Positions 17,201-23,373 of a DNA stretch of 64,000 bases are shown piece by piece; the stretch's first letter is position 1, and the number at the start of each line of letters is the position of its first letter. Both the position numbers and the translations under genes were made by a program. Origin of the DNA: Bacteroidaceae bacterium. GTDB taxonomy: Bacteria > Bacteroidota > Bacteroidia > Bacteroidales > Bacteroidaceae. The DNA lies in the NCBI GenBank assembly GCA_017555875.1, contig JAFZFN010000032.1:50343-114342 (forward strand). The letters run 5' to 3'. Under the pieces are notes generated by a model. The model had not been told where the DNA came from. It did not search any database and worked only from the letters and a program-made list of their open reading frames with translations.

Positions 17201-19186
17201 AACCTCAACTGCCTCAAGCTCTGCAAGTGAGAGAGTGATGTCACCGTTGGTGTCAGTACCGCCATTACGATAGTCTGCAACATAACGTACAGTGTATAAT
17301 CCTGCCTTAGGCGCAGTAACGGTATAAGTTACGGTACTGCTTGAGCCTGTGAAGCCATTCTTGAACTCTTCAGACACAACTTTACCATTGAAATCCAACA
17401 CCTGAACACCCAACATGTAAAGTCCATGGTTGCCACCTGTATAGTCGAAGAGTACGCTCAATTTACCTGCATCAATAAGATAATTCTTGTCGATGTACTT
17501 AGCTGTACCTGTGGCAGTAGTTCCTTCGGGGAGCGTGCCTGTCCAGTTAGCAAAGTCTGTCCATGCCGAGGTCCAAGTATCGGACGCACCGACCTCAATG
17601 CTTATCTTATCATAGGTGAACGCTGTCAGAGTGAAGTCTATGTTACCAGCGCCATCGACACCATCGGACTTCTTGTCCACAAACATACGCACGATGTAGT
17701 CGCCTGTGCTGGGGACAACAAGAGAATAGGTGTTGTTGCGGTCAGAGCCGCCAGTAAAGCCTACGTGATAGTCTTTGCTCACCACACCGTCAGTGCTGAT
17801 GAGTTGCACACCAAGCATATTCAAACCGTGAGAGCCACCAGTATAGTCAAATACCACGCTCAAGTTACCCGCCTCGATGGTATAGTGCTTGTCGAGGTAG
17901 ATAGCCGAAGCGGTGGGAGTGCTCATGCCCTCAGGGATAGCTTTTGTCCAATCAGAGAACTGGCTGAGGCCCGATGTCCACTGAGTCTGCTTGCGCTGCG
18001 ATGCTGTGAGAGCACCCTCCTCGGGAGTAATCTCAAGCAACGTCTCGGGCTCCTGAATTTCGGGAGTTACGTAAGGAGTCTGGGTAGAAGCCAAGTCGTA
18101 AACGAGTTCGGGCAGAGTCACCTTCTTGCTATAGGTGATAGTACCCTTGCTACTATATCCCTCTCCACTACCAGCATTGGTCACGAAGATGCGTAGCATG
18201 TAGGCACCCACCTCAGAGACTGTTACGGTATAGTCGCGATTGCTGTCGCTACCACCAGTGAAGCCGAAGTGATAGTCTGTGTCCACCACATTACCATTCA
18301 CATCAAGGATGTCCACACCCAGGATCTGCAAGCGGTTGCTACCACTGGTGTAGTCGAGCGTGATGGTGTAGTCACCTGTCTCGCGGAAGATGAGGTAACC
18401 GCGTGAAGCATTCACTGCATCTTTTGCATATTGAGAAAGATTTTTGATGTCTGAGGGAATCTCCGCCTCCTCGGGAGCCCAAGCCCAAGACGAAGCACCG
18501 TCCCATGCCTTGAATACGAATGCCTCCAAGTCAGTAGCCTCGCCAGCCATGTTGTAGGCCGTAGGAGTTTCTACGCCTGCAAAGATCTTGTCGCTGGCGA
18601 TGACTGCACCGCGAGTGTTGCCCACAACGGCAGGAGCCTTCTCGCCATCAACGTTCTGCACAGTGTACATCATGGGGGTGATGCTATTCATAGCAATACC
18701 CTCAGTACCGGGGTTCTTGATATCCATCTCAGTGCGGAGGTAGTGAGAACCATCGCGTAGCACGGCACGCCACTCAATCGCAAGGCCGCTACTGTGAGTA
18801 AAGGTAGCCTTAATCTGCTGACCATTGTAGCGGCGAGCAGCCTTCACAGCCTCGCTGTTACCAACGAGAGCTTCAGTTACAACTTCACCTAAGGTGAATG
18901 CCGAAGCTGGAACCTCAGTGCCGTCACCCAACTGCACCTTGAAGATTTCGCTGCCGGCGATAAGACCGAGCGCTTCACTACCGCCGAAGGTAAGTTTACC
19001 ATCGGCCTTCACAAACTTGGCAGTGAAGAGGTTGTTACCGATGGTGTAGCCATCGTCCACCGTCATCACAACAGCCGGTCCAGGCTGTTGGGCTTGCGGA
19101 AATATCACCGCTTGTGCCCACACCACATGGCACACCAATCCTAAGAGTAGGCATAGCGTGCTTCTCAAAAAGTTTTGTCTTTTCAT
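8264..19186 (-). CDS. Giant secreted GH36-like / GH95 fucosidase / GH33 sialidase polyenzyme (3640 residues)
   Basis: A signal peptide (about residues 1-26, ending WAQA) leads into a GH36-type beta-sandwich that is interrupted by four related modules (about 225-805). The catalytic barrel of clan GH-D follows, with WDDGWD at 917-922 and the likely nucleophile Asp 1012 in FFKFDG. Next come a Big_2 Ig-like domain (about 1300-1390), a GH95 alpha-L-fucosidase (about 1630-2450; NLQGIWN, NINIQMNYWP, QIDGNFG), a fifth copy of the accessory module (about 2455-2600), beta-trefoil-like segments, and a GH33 sialidase (about 3040-3450; YRIPAI, Asp boxes SSDNGVTWT and SDDFGQTWN). The tail IYDLMGRR...VYIVGGRKVVIK resembles a type IX secretion sorting domain. 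The frame is unbroken over 10.9 kb. GH36-like substrate (alpha-Gal or alpha-GalNAc) is not resolved. Action on mucin or blood-group O-glycans is inferred from the domain set. Confidence 0.92.
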   Translation of the reverse strand: MKRQNFLRSTLCLLLGLVCHVVWAQAVIFPQAQQPGPAVVMTVDDGYTIGNNLFTAKFVKADGKLTFGGSEALGLIAGSEIFKVQLGDGTEVPASAFTLGEVVTEALVGNSEAVKAARRYNGQQIKATFTHSSGLAIEWRAVLRDGSHYLRTEMDIKNPGTEGIAMNSITPMMYTVQNVDGEKAPAVVGNTRGAVIASDKIFAGVETPTAYNMAGEATDLEAFVFKAWDGASSWAWAPEEAEIPSDIKNLSQYAKDAVNASRGYLIFRETGDYTITLDYTSGSNRLQILGVDILDVNGNVVDTDYHFGFTGGSDSNRDYTVTVSEVGAYMLRIFVTNAGSGEGYSSKGTITYSKKVTLPELVYDLASTQTPYVTPEIQEPETLLEITPEEGALTASQRKQTQWTSGLSQFSDWTKAIPEGMSTPTASAIYLDKHYTIEAGNLSVVFDYTGGSHGLNMLGVQLISTDGVVSKDYHVGFTGGSDRNNTYSLVVPSTGDYIVRMFVDKKSDGVDGAGNIDFTLTAFTYDKISIEVGASDTWTSAWTDFANWTGTLPEGTTATGTAKYIDKNYLIDAGKLSVLFDYTGGNHGLYMLGVQVLDFNGKVVSEEFKNGFTGSSSTVTYTVTAPKAGLYTVRYVADYRNGGTDTNGDITLSLAELEAVEVDVLGIIGEDETLADAWTPSDWKTMPADEVPNRVNEAGCTDENARVIKQQITITSAGVLSVEFLYASGSARLNMVGVDLLDATGNVAVDDYHAGYTGTEKSANVYKFNVFAPGTYTIRYFADNSENINSTGNINLKLSVDYTLHLVAPATTPISGKWSRVTTLKADEEWNIGAVVGVIAPGQARRSFLCYSERERAVPWRAVPAYISWYEINIDRNNAAPGSEHENFTEEDCLPILREWKAQLYDKYGEAPYAFVWDDGWDTYGEWQFHSGFPNGFTNMDKIGREMGAGQGAWLGPVGGYGTSGGYRKNYWNSTKTGGMQLSNPLYYEVFVNAVTNLLHGYGYDFRFFKFDGISAQFSSVGPDPGAVGNENAEAIIMAEKVLRSIKEDVFLNTTVGTWASPFWFQHTDAIWRQEKDDGTIGNNSNNRENWITYRDRLVYQNYVQNSPLCPINTLMTHGFIFTEFGGPAGFSRDWKSVLNELRCAFACGSGMVELYNDYKLTNELVNPATGKAGELWGEIAKCMQWQRKNADVLPDIHWVGGNPWTGAKAEVYGWAAWNGQKAVLTLRNGANDAQEFTFTLREVLEIPEYITSSTITFTKAFDDQAALTGFAEGEQLDIDAEITVTIPGSSVYVFDGSEKTVKAESITLSTENDVREVPANKTLKINAVVSPTDANQSLTWTSSNTEVAIVDNGIITPVAEGEVTITATAKDGSDVSASITITVTPKVYTLAVLGTDNNGAGASHGDKQYANGASVAMDFDLATLQANTVAGMMAMVNVVGETIYISYMPSTTQFYTIKNGHGGYVSLAPDYCDEDGYLKLTNSSSIKDRRGLWAFVGNETDGYQVYNYTTGLSKVLGMTGSEGNARASMVAPDAEGYKTIFDGNIKFDGTDGRIKIQGSANNYWNKRGDYLALWNSSDAAGDDQGSKFYINAVNYNDYVDEIIPITPEAKEELDASLIQGVASFTPDNANTLWYKTSAMATGVSYPWMEYALPLGNGELGCMVFGGVLKEEIQFNEKTLWSGPANVVGAGGGNRTYFNFGSLFIKNLDETISEGVTDYVRYLDIEEGVAGVQFTNKNGTKQTRKYFSSAPAQVIAAQYKSEGTDKMHLLFKLEAESELDAKYVTNNSNVKYENGMASFSGALTAVNYAARVHVYADNNAEIITTDNGIEVRNASEVTFYLKAATNFNGDVAEVNNYFTADTPAEVNAKAKTTIEEAHTKGYATVKSAHVANFKEITGRMTLDLGLTTPTVDTKTLVDNYYPNNTEGTSTSNDHLFLEQLYFHYGRYLAISSNRNPIAAPNNLQGIWNDRASDSPWNSDVHTNINIQMNYWPTEITNLSDLHKPFLNFIIRGAQSEGWKKVAEKYNGGQGWSVLTETSLYNSMSEWGSNYLVANVWYTSHLWMHYRYTQDKEFLKQAFPVMWSAAEFWFHRLIPDKGYDSATQNSGYKGTAYKFDPDGTYVAPNEYSAEQNAHNSEDGTAHAQQMISYLFQNISDAIKILGRENINLTDEQIATLNDYLAKTDKGLHTEVYTANTALNSQWTNPRNGVNQGDIILREWKYSPYDVSDDPGHRHLSHLMALFPMDQITPESEFFEPAVNSLKLRGDAATGWSMGWKVNLWARAQDGDHAHLIIKNALKHSTDYGTNAGAGGIYYNLFDSHAPFQIDGNFGVCSGIAEMLMQSAHGYINVLPALPTVWERIGAVTGMKAMGNFTVDFNWKDGKAQQVTIVSNAGAELKVRCNRGAMDIANAMITVDGEEVTVEVDENGIATIPCAKGDEVVIDFTQERTPEEPAEFRQYWTASPLAPWNATALAAGEYPEAVSVNGLAVHKAETAVVAPVAGNVTATFVFSGGSHKLNILGVDLVNAEGTVVASDYHHGTTGGSHSNNVYTLNNVPAGEYTLRYFVGQGNGDALNQTNGAITVTGLNIPGAAASNLPKAGKYYRIGYDFGGNVGVLYMQSTNSSVKGLAMTAEKGEGSIFFVEDVNGNLRLKSISTGKYLKEDGGTRGLQTEGGNVTFTEGTVEGKVKIAATSYLHAARSNDNYYIDHCGSDNGNDAAHDFIVEEVKVRTLTVEGPANAGATATWNGATKALPAVWTVFNGLGITDSQLTINSNSHTLTGLYEKGIKVSTPVEIATLTSNRTFTAEFAPAFLSTTYGEKWVRLSNCSNKNYWATTETTSTEVKGKTATLDYADEKQLWCLVGTAESFVLYNKAAGNTKALKVTAETYGNGSLATLESDTEASWKLIEQDFGYALVPTHNTNTSNLGINMYGGAGGELKLYATGASNTGSYWMVEMADVNKPLTLNVEVDKVWESSPRVAELTFTVNGKASTTRILNSVAGQALYLPVGATYEVSSMTYRGYTFNGCTENDGVVTVSYTANDERTLYYSPRDGHPYRIPAIATAPNGDIFAICDYRPCGNDIGYGEVDLVCRVSSDNGVTWTEERTIADGLGHINDGIWKMGYGDPAIVADRESNKVLVMSVCGNRTCWDGNYGEGGENENPNRISRLYIEHDGEKWVYGQPEEVTYDIYPKFVDKDGNVHAASMFIGAGKICQSRVVKKGEYYRLYCAVWNVTKTQRQHHNYVIYSDDFGQTWNVLGDLGYENSASKWGNEPKVEELPDGTVVLSSRKYNGRYFNLFTFADDTYTTGSWMGEVGSNEVEGGLSFGGNSTNGEIYKVKAIHKVSGRICDLMFQSIPTGGGRDNVAIYYKEMEYNEDGTNKYTSTTFAQGWTKGIHVSTKGSCYSTMISQADGRIAFFFEEEPSGYCMVYIPYTIEELTDDAYTLYTVNSTIGEYKIGTFYASEAMAIPEGVQAYVAKNAPANGELVMTELTGIIPAHTGAVIRSEVAKTYNFIPSISYGNAIEGNMLVGFEAADNKDGSKKAVTVAEDYTTYVLAVENEKAGFYRKEKGTFYVFNNKAYLDLTEAAQGVRSLAIRFEGDGSTGIENSELKIQNSEFIYDLMGRRVENPAKGVYIVGGRKVVIK
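8348..8388. repeat. AATTCTGAATTTTC simple repeat inside the coding 3' end
   Basis: Tandem copies of GAATTCTGAATT/TTTTCAATT sit inside the reading frame and encode the IENSELKIQNSEF linker just before the C-terminal tail. The same kind of AT-rich repeat is intergenic at 59331-59400 and 56110-56125. Confidence 0.75.
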
Positions 19187-19276
19187 GAATGTTGGAATTT
19201 AGTTAGTAATATAGTTATTTTTGCTTATTTCATGGTTTATTGCAAAGCGCAGTTTACATCTTTACATAATTCGGTG

Positions 19277-19393
19277 CAAAGATACAAATAAATGAGCGAG
19301 AAATATTAAGTTTACTTGAAAATTTTTCAAAGCGAATGAAAGTATCTTCGAGATTTGTCTCAAAGATACAAATAGTATGTAAATTATCTCAAA
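19277..19393 (-). promoter_or_regulatory. Two candidate promoters of the 3640-residue gene
   Basis: A TATCTTTG -7 box lies at 19361-19368 with TTTG (19390-19393) 21 bases upstream, a good Bacteroidetes match. A second TATCTTTG lies nearer the gene at 19277-19284 but lacks a clear -33 partner. The leader from the distal site would be about 170 bases. The rest of the 19187-19462 gap is AT-rich and shows no gene. Confidence 0.65.
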
Positions 19394-19421
19394 TAGTAAA
19401 TCTACAGCACGTTTAGCGCAC

Positions 19422-19494
19422 GATTACGCACTGCAACCCATTAGATATCAGTACATAAAACAAAGATTACGCACAGGGTGTCGTGCGTAATCTT
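19422..19494. repeat. GTGCGTAATC word cluster, left side of the HU/DUF3987 pair
   Basis: GATTACGCAC occurs at 19422-19431 and 19465-19474, and its complement GTGCGTAATC at 19483-19492. The same word recurs three times at 22145-22176, beyond the other end of the two-gene module. Confidence 0.7.
19463..19494. terminator. Bidirectional terminator hairpin downstream of the HU-like gene
   Basis: AAGATTACGCAC (19463-19474) and GTGCGTAATCTT (19483-19494) form a 12-bp perfect stem with an 8-base loop. Six T residues follow on the plus strand and TTGTTTT on the minus strand. The hairpin ends transcription of the HU-like gene, whose stop is at 19540. Confidence 0.8.
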
Positions 19495-19539
19495 TTTTGT
19501 GACATCGGCGTATGTCGAAACATGGAACTGACCAGCGCC

Positions 19540-20166
19540 TTACTCCTCCTCGTCGGCCCACTCATAGGAGCCCGGTGCGAGGTCGCTCTTGCGCAGCACG
19601 CCGTCGGCCACGAGCTCATTGATGCGACGGTAGGCGGTGCTGGAGCTGCAGTGGCACAAGGTGGCGAAGACGCGGGGAATGATGCAGGGCTTCTTGCCGA
19701 GGTACTCCTCGAGGGCGCGCATCATCTGGTCATCGTCGAAGGGCTTCGTCACGAGGCCATCGCACTCGAAGGCGAAGTCGGCCATCGCCTGCTTGAGCTT
19801 CTTGGAGGGGGCGAAGGTGATGCCCTTGGCCACGATGTCTTTGCTGGTGATGCCCTCATCGACGCTCTTGAGCTCACGGGTGCCAATCTCGAGCGAGAGC
19901 ACGCCCAGGCTGCCCAGCTCGATGCGACCGCCCTGGCTGAGGATGCGCACGATCTCGCCTTCCATGGCGTTCCACACGGCGTACACGTCGGCGACATTGA
20001 CGGTGCACTTATCGTTGATCGTCTCGGCCATGTCGGCCAGGGTGTGCTTCTGCGAATAGGATACGGTGACACGGATGCCCTCGACGCCTCCCCGCTGGGT
20101 TCCATTGAGCAGATGACGACTTGTGGCGCGACACTTGATTGCGCTCTTTGCTGTTTTTTTTGCCAT
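19540..20166 (-). CDS. HU-like DNA-binding protein with C-terminal winged-helix segment
   Basis: The protein has about 208 residues from ATG 20166 (MAKKTAKSAIKCRATS); an earlier in-frame ATG adds 13 unlikely residues. The first 140 residues have the pattern of the long Bacteroidales HU/histone-like family: a basic start, then helices around ADMAETINDKCTVNVADVYAVWNAMEGEIV, then IELGSLGVLSLEI, which matches the beta-arm entry of HU. Residues about 150-205 (CSSSTAYRRINELVADGVLRK) look like a winged helix. A nucleoid or regulatory DNA-binding role is expected. It is divergent from the DUF3987 gene, a pairing seen often in Bacteroidales. It has its own promoter and a strong terminator. The acidic tail (EWADEEE) may modulate binding. 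Confidence 0.8.
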   Translation of the reverse strand: MAKKTAKSAIKCRATSRHLLNGTQRGGVEGIRVTVSYSQKHTLADMAETINDKCTVNVADVYAVWNAMEGEIVRILSQGGRIELGSLGVLSLEIGTRELKSVDEGITSKDIVAKGITFAPSKKLKQAMADFAFECDGLVTKPFDDDQMMRALEEYLGKKPCIIPRVFATLCHCSSSTAYRRINELVADGVLRKSDLAPGSYEWADEEE

Positions 20167-20264
20167 AATTGTGAGTTTTTCGTTATTTTGTTGACTATTA
20201 ATCACTTAAACCATTTTCCTGCCGAGCTCTACCCGATGCTTTTTGTCTTCGCGGAGAGAGTGCC

Positions 20265-20320
20265 TCGCCTCCGCGGAGAGGCTGCTTCGCCTCTGCGATG
20301 ACGACGATTCGCCTCTGCGG
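20265..20320. repeat. 22-bp spaced TCGCCTC(T/C)GCG repeats in the HU-like gene leader
   Basis: Three copies lie at 20265-20276, 20287-20297 and 20309-20320, spaced 22 bases apart. They are within the untranslated leader between the promoter (20347-20378) and the start codon (20166). The first copy is part of a GCCTCCGCGGAGAGGC near-palindrome. They could be operator sites or leader structure. Confidence 0.6.
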
Positions 20321-20346
20321 TGAGAAAACTTTTTCTCTTTGTGTTG

Positions 20347-20378
20347 CAAAGATAATGTATTGTTAGAAAAGTTCCAAA
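20347..20378 (-). promoter_or_regulatory. Promoter of the HU-like gene
   Basis: On the minus strand TTTG (20375-20378) is followed by 20 bases and TATCTTTG (20347-20354). It implies an untranslated leader of about 175 bases. Confidence 0.75.
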
Positions 20379-20428
20379 ACATTAGAGCAAAAGTTTCGAA
20401 ATATTCGTAAAAAGTTCTGTATCAAATG

Positions 20429-20461
20429 TTTGGATGATGTATTTTTTATGTATTATCTTTG
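20429..20461 (+). promoter_or_regulatory. Promoter of the DUF3987 gene
   Basis: TTTG (20429-20432) is followed by 21 bases and TATCTTTG (20454-20461). The start codon is 30 bases downstream. The -33 boxes of this promoter and of the divergent HU-like gene are about 50 bases apart. Confidence 0.8.
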
Positions 20462-20491
20462 CGGCGAATTTAATTCTTAAATCTTTTTAAT

Positions 20492-22090
20492 ATGACAAAA
20501 GTTTCTAGTCAAACCGTGTCGTTTACCGACACACTGAGAGAGGAACAGCAGGAGCGATTTCCCCTGCTAAGTGAAGTAACCAAGGGATACGTAGCAGACC
20601 CACTGGCGCTGATGAGAACCATGGACGATGAGGACGGCATAACAGTGCCCTGTGCCCTGCCCGACTCGATGTGGCAGTCGCTGCCCAAGATGATACGCGA
20701 CGTGCTCGCCCTCTATGAGGACCCCGACATACGCACGATGCTACTGGCAGCCATGATGCCTACGTTGGGCTCGGCCATGAGCAATGTGCGTGTGCGTCAC
20801 GAGCGTAAGCTCTACTCCTTGGGCATGATGCACATCTGCGTAGGTCCGTCGGCCTCGGGCAAGGGCGCTGTAGGCGACGTGGCCAGCCTAGTGAGCGACA
20901 TCAATGAGATTGTCTGCGCCGAGTCGGCTCAGGAGATGGCCGACTACCGCAAGAGGCTCAAGCGATACGCCCGCCTCAGCAAGCAGCGCGAGGGCGAAGC
21001 GCGACGCGACACATCGCAGCTGATCGACATCAACGACATAGCAGAGGAGGTGGACGAGCCCCAGCCACCGCTGCGCCGTACGCACTCGCTCCCTGCGAAG
21101 ACCACGGCAGCGAACTACTACAAATTGCTCTATGCCAATGGCCCGTACATCTCGTACCTATTCGTCCCCGAGCTGGCCGAGCTGAATGCTGCCGACCGCA
21201 CCGCCTTCGGCGACTTCAAGTACATGATGCTGGCTGCGCAGAACGAGGAAACCCTGCACACCGCACGCAAGACCGACGATGAGGACTACCGCATCGAACG
21301 CACGCGACTGGCCTTCGTGGCCACAGGCACGATGTCGGCGGTGCAGGTATTCATACCCAACCTCGAGGACGGGCTCTCGACCCGCTTCATCTACCACAAC
21401 CTGCCAGGCAAGAGCACCATGCGCGACGAGATGGACGAGGCCACGGCCGAGGCGATGAACATCGTGTATGGCAATCAGCGCGAGCGGCTGACAGCGCTGT
21501 GGGAGGCATTGAGGGTGTATGACGGAAAGCCCGAAGAGGAGCTCCCCCGCCTGATGCTCAGCAACGAGCAGCGGGAATATATCAACAAGTTTTACAGCCA
21601 GCTGTTGAGCTTCATCACGATCATCTCTCCCGAGAATGGCCTGCGGTCACCGATCGTGCGCTCACGCCTCAACCTGTATCGTATGCTGATGATTATCGCC
21701 CTATTGCGCCGATACGACGGAGCCGTCACAGCCGAGGAGGTGGTGGCAGACACGGTCATCACCATCGACGACGATGACCTGCGGTGGGGACTTACCTACA
21801 TCTTCTACCTCACCATGCAGACATCGTCCCTCTACAGCCGTCTGCGTCCCGAGGAGAAGAAGGAACGCAAGCAAGGAGCAAAAATCAGCCCCTTGTTCCT
21901 CCTACAGATGCTACCCAATCAATTTACCACGGCGGAAGCAGAAAAGATAGGCAAAGAACTCGGGATAAGTCCGCGCACCATAAGCAAGCATCTGAACACA
22001 TTGGTCAGCAATGACTCCCTGAAACGGCCATACAATGGCCATTACGTCAAAGTGGGGAAAAAGGACAAAAAAACGAAGCCTGCCGCATAA
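20492..22090 (+). CDS. DUF3987-type P-loop protein with C-terminal HTH
   Basis: The protein has 532 residues. A Walker A-like motif GPSASGKG lies at residues 118-125, after the conserved lead (LAAMMPTLGSAMSNVRV) typical of DUF3987. This family is related to primase/helicase-like proteins of mobile elements and is common on Bacteroidales chromosomes next to HU genes. The C-terminal 60 residues (FTTAEAEKIGKELGISPRT) form a helix-turn-helix ending in a basic tail. The molecular function is not known; ATP-dependent DNA handling is a reasonable guess. It is divergent from the HU-like gene, and GTGCGTAAT repeats lie outside both genes. No integrase or relaxase is nearby, so if this is a mobile remnant only this pair is left. 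Confidence 0.75.
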   Translation: MTKVSSQTVSFTDTLREEQQERFPLLSEVTKGYVADPLALMRTMDDEDGITVPCALPDSMWQSLPKMIRDVLALYEDPDIRTMLLAAMMPTLGSAMSNVRVRHERKLYSLGMMHICVGPSASGKGAVGDVASLVSDINEIVCAESAQEMADYRKRLKRYARLSKQREGEARRDTSQLIDINDIAEEVDEPQPPLRRTHSLPAKTTAANYYKLLYANGPYISYLFVPELAELNAADRTAFGDFKYMMLAAQNEETLHTARKTDDEDYRIERTRLAFVATGTMSAVQVFIPNLEDGLSTRFIYHNLPGKSTMRDEMDEATAEAMNIVYGNQRERLTALWEALRVYDGKPEEELPRLMLSNEQREYINKFYSQLLSFITIISPENGLRSPIVRSRLNLYRMLMIIALLRRYDGAVTAEEVVADTVITIDDDDLRWGLTYIFYLTMQTSSLYSRLRPEEKKERKQGAKISPLFLLQMLPNQFTTAEAEKIGKELGISPRTISKHLNTLVSNDSLKRPYNGHYVKVGKKDKKTKPAA

Positions 22091-22144
22091 GGTGCACAAA
22101 CAGAGGCTACCACACTGATTACCTATGGGTTACATCACGTTTAC

Positions 22145-22176
22145 GTGCGTAATCTATGCGTAATCATGTGCGTAAT
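22145..22176. repeat. GTGCGTAATC word cluster, right side of the HU/DUF3987 pair
   Basis: GTGCGTAATC (22145-22154), TGCGTAATC (22157-22165) and GTGCGTAAT (22168-22176) lie just after the DUF3987 stop. The same word occurs three times at 19422-19494. Confidence 0.7.
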
Positions 22177-22245
22177 GGAGGAGGTGTGCAGGGCTGCGGG
22201 GTAAAAAAACGAGCCGGCTTGTTTTTATTTTTCATCGGCATTTGC

Positions 22246-22253
22246 TATCTTTG
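22246..22253 (+). promoter_or_regulatory. -7 box of the LytTR gene
   Basis: TATCTTTG lies 20 bases before the first usable ATG (22274). The nearest TTG is 24 bases upstream, longer than usual. Its position excludes the more upstream in-frame ATG at 22256 as start. Confidence 0.6.
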
Positions 22254-22273
22254 CATTGAATAGCAAAAGAAGA

Positions 22274-23173
22274 ATGATGAAAAACTATAGAAAAAGAGTA
22301 CCCCGCTTCCTGCTGGAGAGACGCACACTGGCCTCCTCGGTCATGGGCATCGTGCTCTTCTCCATTCTCTTCATGGTCATCTATGGGCCCTACTCGGCCA
22401 CGTCGTGGCTCACGGTGATGGTCGGCTACCCCGAGGTGGGGAGCACGCTGGGGAGGTTCCATGAGGTGCTGGCCTCGGTGACCTTCTACCTCGCGGCGAT
22501 AGCCTTCCTCGCGCTCAGCAAGGTGGCGCTCCACCACGTGGGGCACAAGTGGCAGCTCATCAATACCCACCTCTATGCCTGGATAGCAGCTGAGGTGGTG
22601 GCCATATCGCTCATCTACACGGTGTTCACGGCCCTCTTCAACCTCGCCATGCCCGAGCAGTTTGTCACCATCTTGGGACGCGCCGTGGCGGTGTTGTCGG
22701 TCATCATCGCCGTGCCCTACACGATATGTGCGCTGAGGGCCATCAACAAGCATCAGCAGCAGCTGCTCGACCGCCTGGGCATGAACGTGGTGGAGGACAA
22801 GGCCGAGGAGAACGACACCAACCTCATACACCTGACCGACAGCACGGGACGACTGCGCATGAGCATCGATGCCGACAGCCTCTACTATGTGGAGTCGCAG
22901 GACAACTACGTAAAGGTGTACTACGACTCGGAGGGTAAGCTGTGCAACTACATGCTGCGCAGCACCACCAAGGCCATGGAGACCAAGTTTGCCCACTGCC
23001 TCATACGCTGCCACCGCGGCTACCTGGTGAACAAGAACAAGATACGCGTCTTCTGCAACGACCGCGACGGCATGTACATACAGCTCATGCACGAGGGCAT
23101 ACGGCAGATACCGGTATCGAAGTCCTACGCCACGCATGTGCAGCGGATGATAGCGAGAAGAGAAGAGAGTTGA
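22274..23173 (+). CDS. Membrane-anchored LytTR-domain transcriptional regulator
   Basis: The protein has about 299 residues from ATG 22274; 22277 is equally possible. The N-terminal half has four hydrophobic segments (for example VMGIVLFSILFMVIYG and IAAEVVAISLIYTVFTALF). A linker with a charged segment (VVEDKAEEND) leads to a LytTR DNA-binding domain with the family pattern YYVESQDNYVKVYY and FAHCLIRCHRGYLVNKNKI. LytTR domains bind direct repeats near promoters. Fusion to a membrane domain rather than a receiver suggests that the signal is sensed in the membrane. No partner histidine kinase is nearby. Neighbouring genes do not reveal its regulon. Confidence 0.85.
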   Translation: MMKNYRKRVPRFLLERRTLASSVMGIVLFSILFMVIYGPYSATSWLTVMVGYPEVGSTLGRFHEVLASVTFYLAAIAFLALSKVALHHVGHKWQLINTHLYAWIAAEVVAISLIYTVFTALFNLAMPEQFVTILGRAVAVLSVIIAVPYTICALRAINKHQQQLLDRLGMNVVEDKAEENDTNLIHLTDSTGRLRMSIDADSLYYVESQDNYVKVYYDSEGKLCNYMLRSTTKAMETKFAHCLIRCHRGYLVNKNKIRVFCNDRDGMYIQLMHEGIRQIPVSKSYATHVQRMIARREES

Positions 23174-23278
23174 TTAATTTACAATCCTATGTGATTTACA
23201 ATTTGACAATTTACTATTTACAATTTATTTACCATTTAGATATTTAGCTATTTACTACAGACACTGAGTCCTCCAAAT

Positions 23279-23300
23279 CCCCCTCTGTTAATAGAGGGGG
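23279..23300. repeat. C-rich/G-rich hairpin repeat upstream of manC
   Basis: CCCCCTCT (23279-23286) and AGAGGGGG (23293-23300) form a hairpin with loop GTTAAT. It lies in a 200-base gap (23174-23373) that also holds AT-rich TTTACAATTT copies and a G-rich stretch up to 23354. No promoter or small gene is evident there. The hairpin could end the LytTR transcript. Confidence 0.55.
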
Positions 23301-23373
23301 TGCCCGTAGGGCGGGGGCGTTACAAGCGTAGCGCGTAGGGAGCTAGAGGGGGTCTAAAAACCAATAAAGCACC

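Noticed and set aside
8264..19186. The 3640-residue gene as a chimera from misassembly
   Set aside because: The frame is unbroken, linkers and repeated modules run across domain borders, and the adjacent gene shows the same multi-enzyme style. Long-read support would still be worth checking.
19483..20301. Plus-strand frame of 272 codons opposite the HU-like gene
   Set aside because: It starts inside the terminator stem and mirrors the HU-like gene, which has a good promoter and family pattern.
19422..22176. GTGCGTAATC words as terminal repeats of an insertion sequence
   Set aside because: There is no transposase or integrase between them and no clear target-site duplication; kept only as a repeat observation.
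22232..23137. Long open frame (301 codons) opposite the LytTR gene
   Set aside because: It mirrors the GC-rich codon pattern of the real gene, has a His/Val/Leu-rich low-complexity product and no family features.
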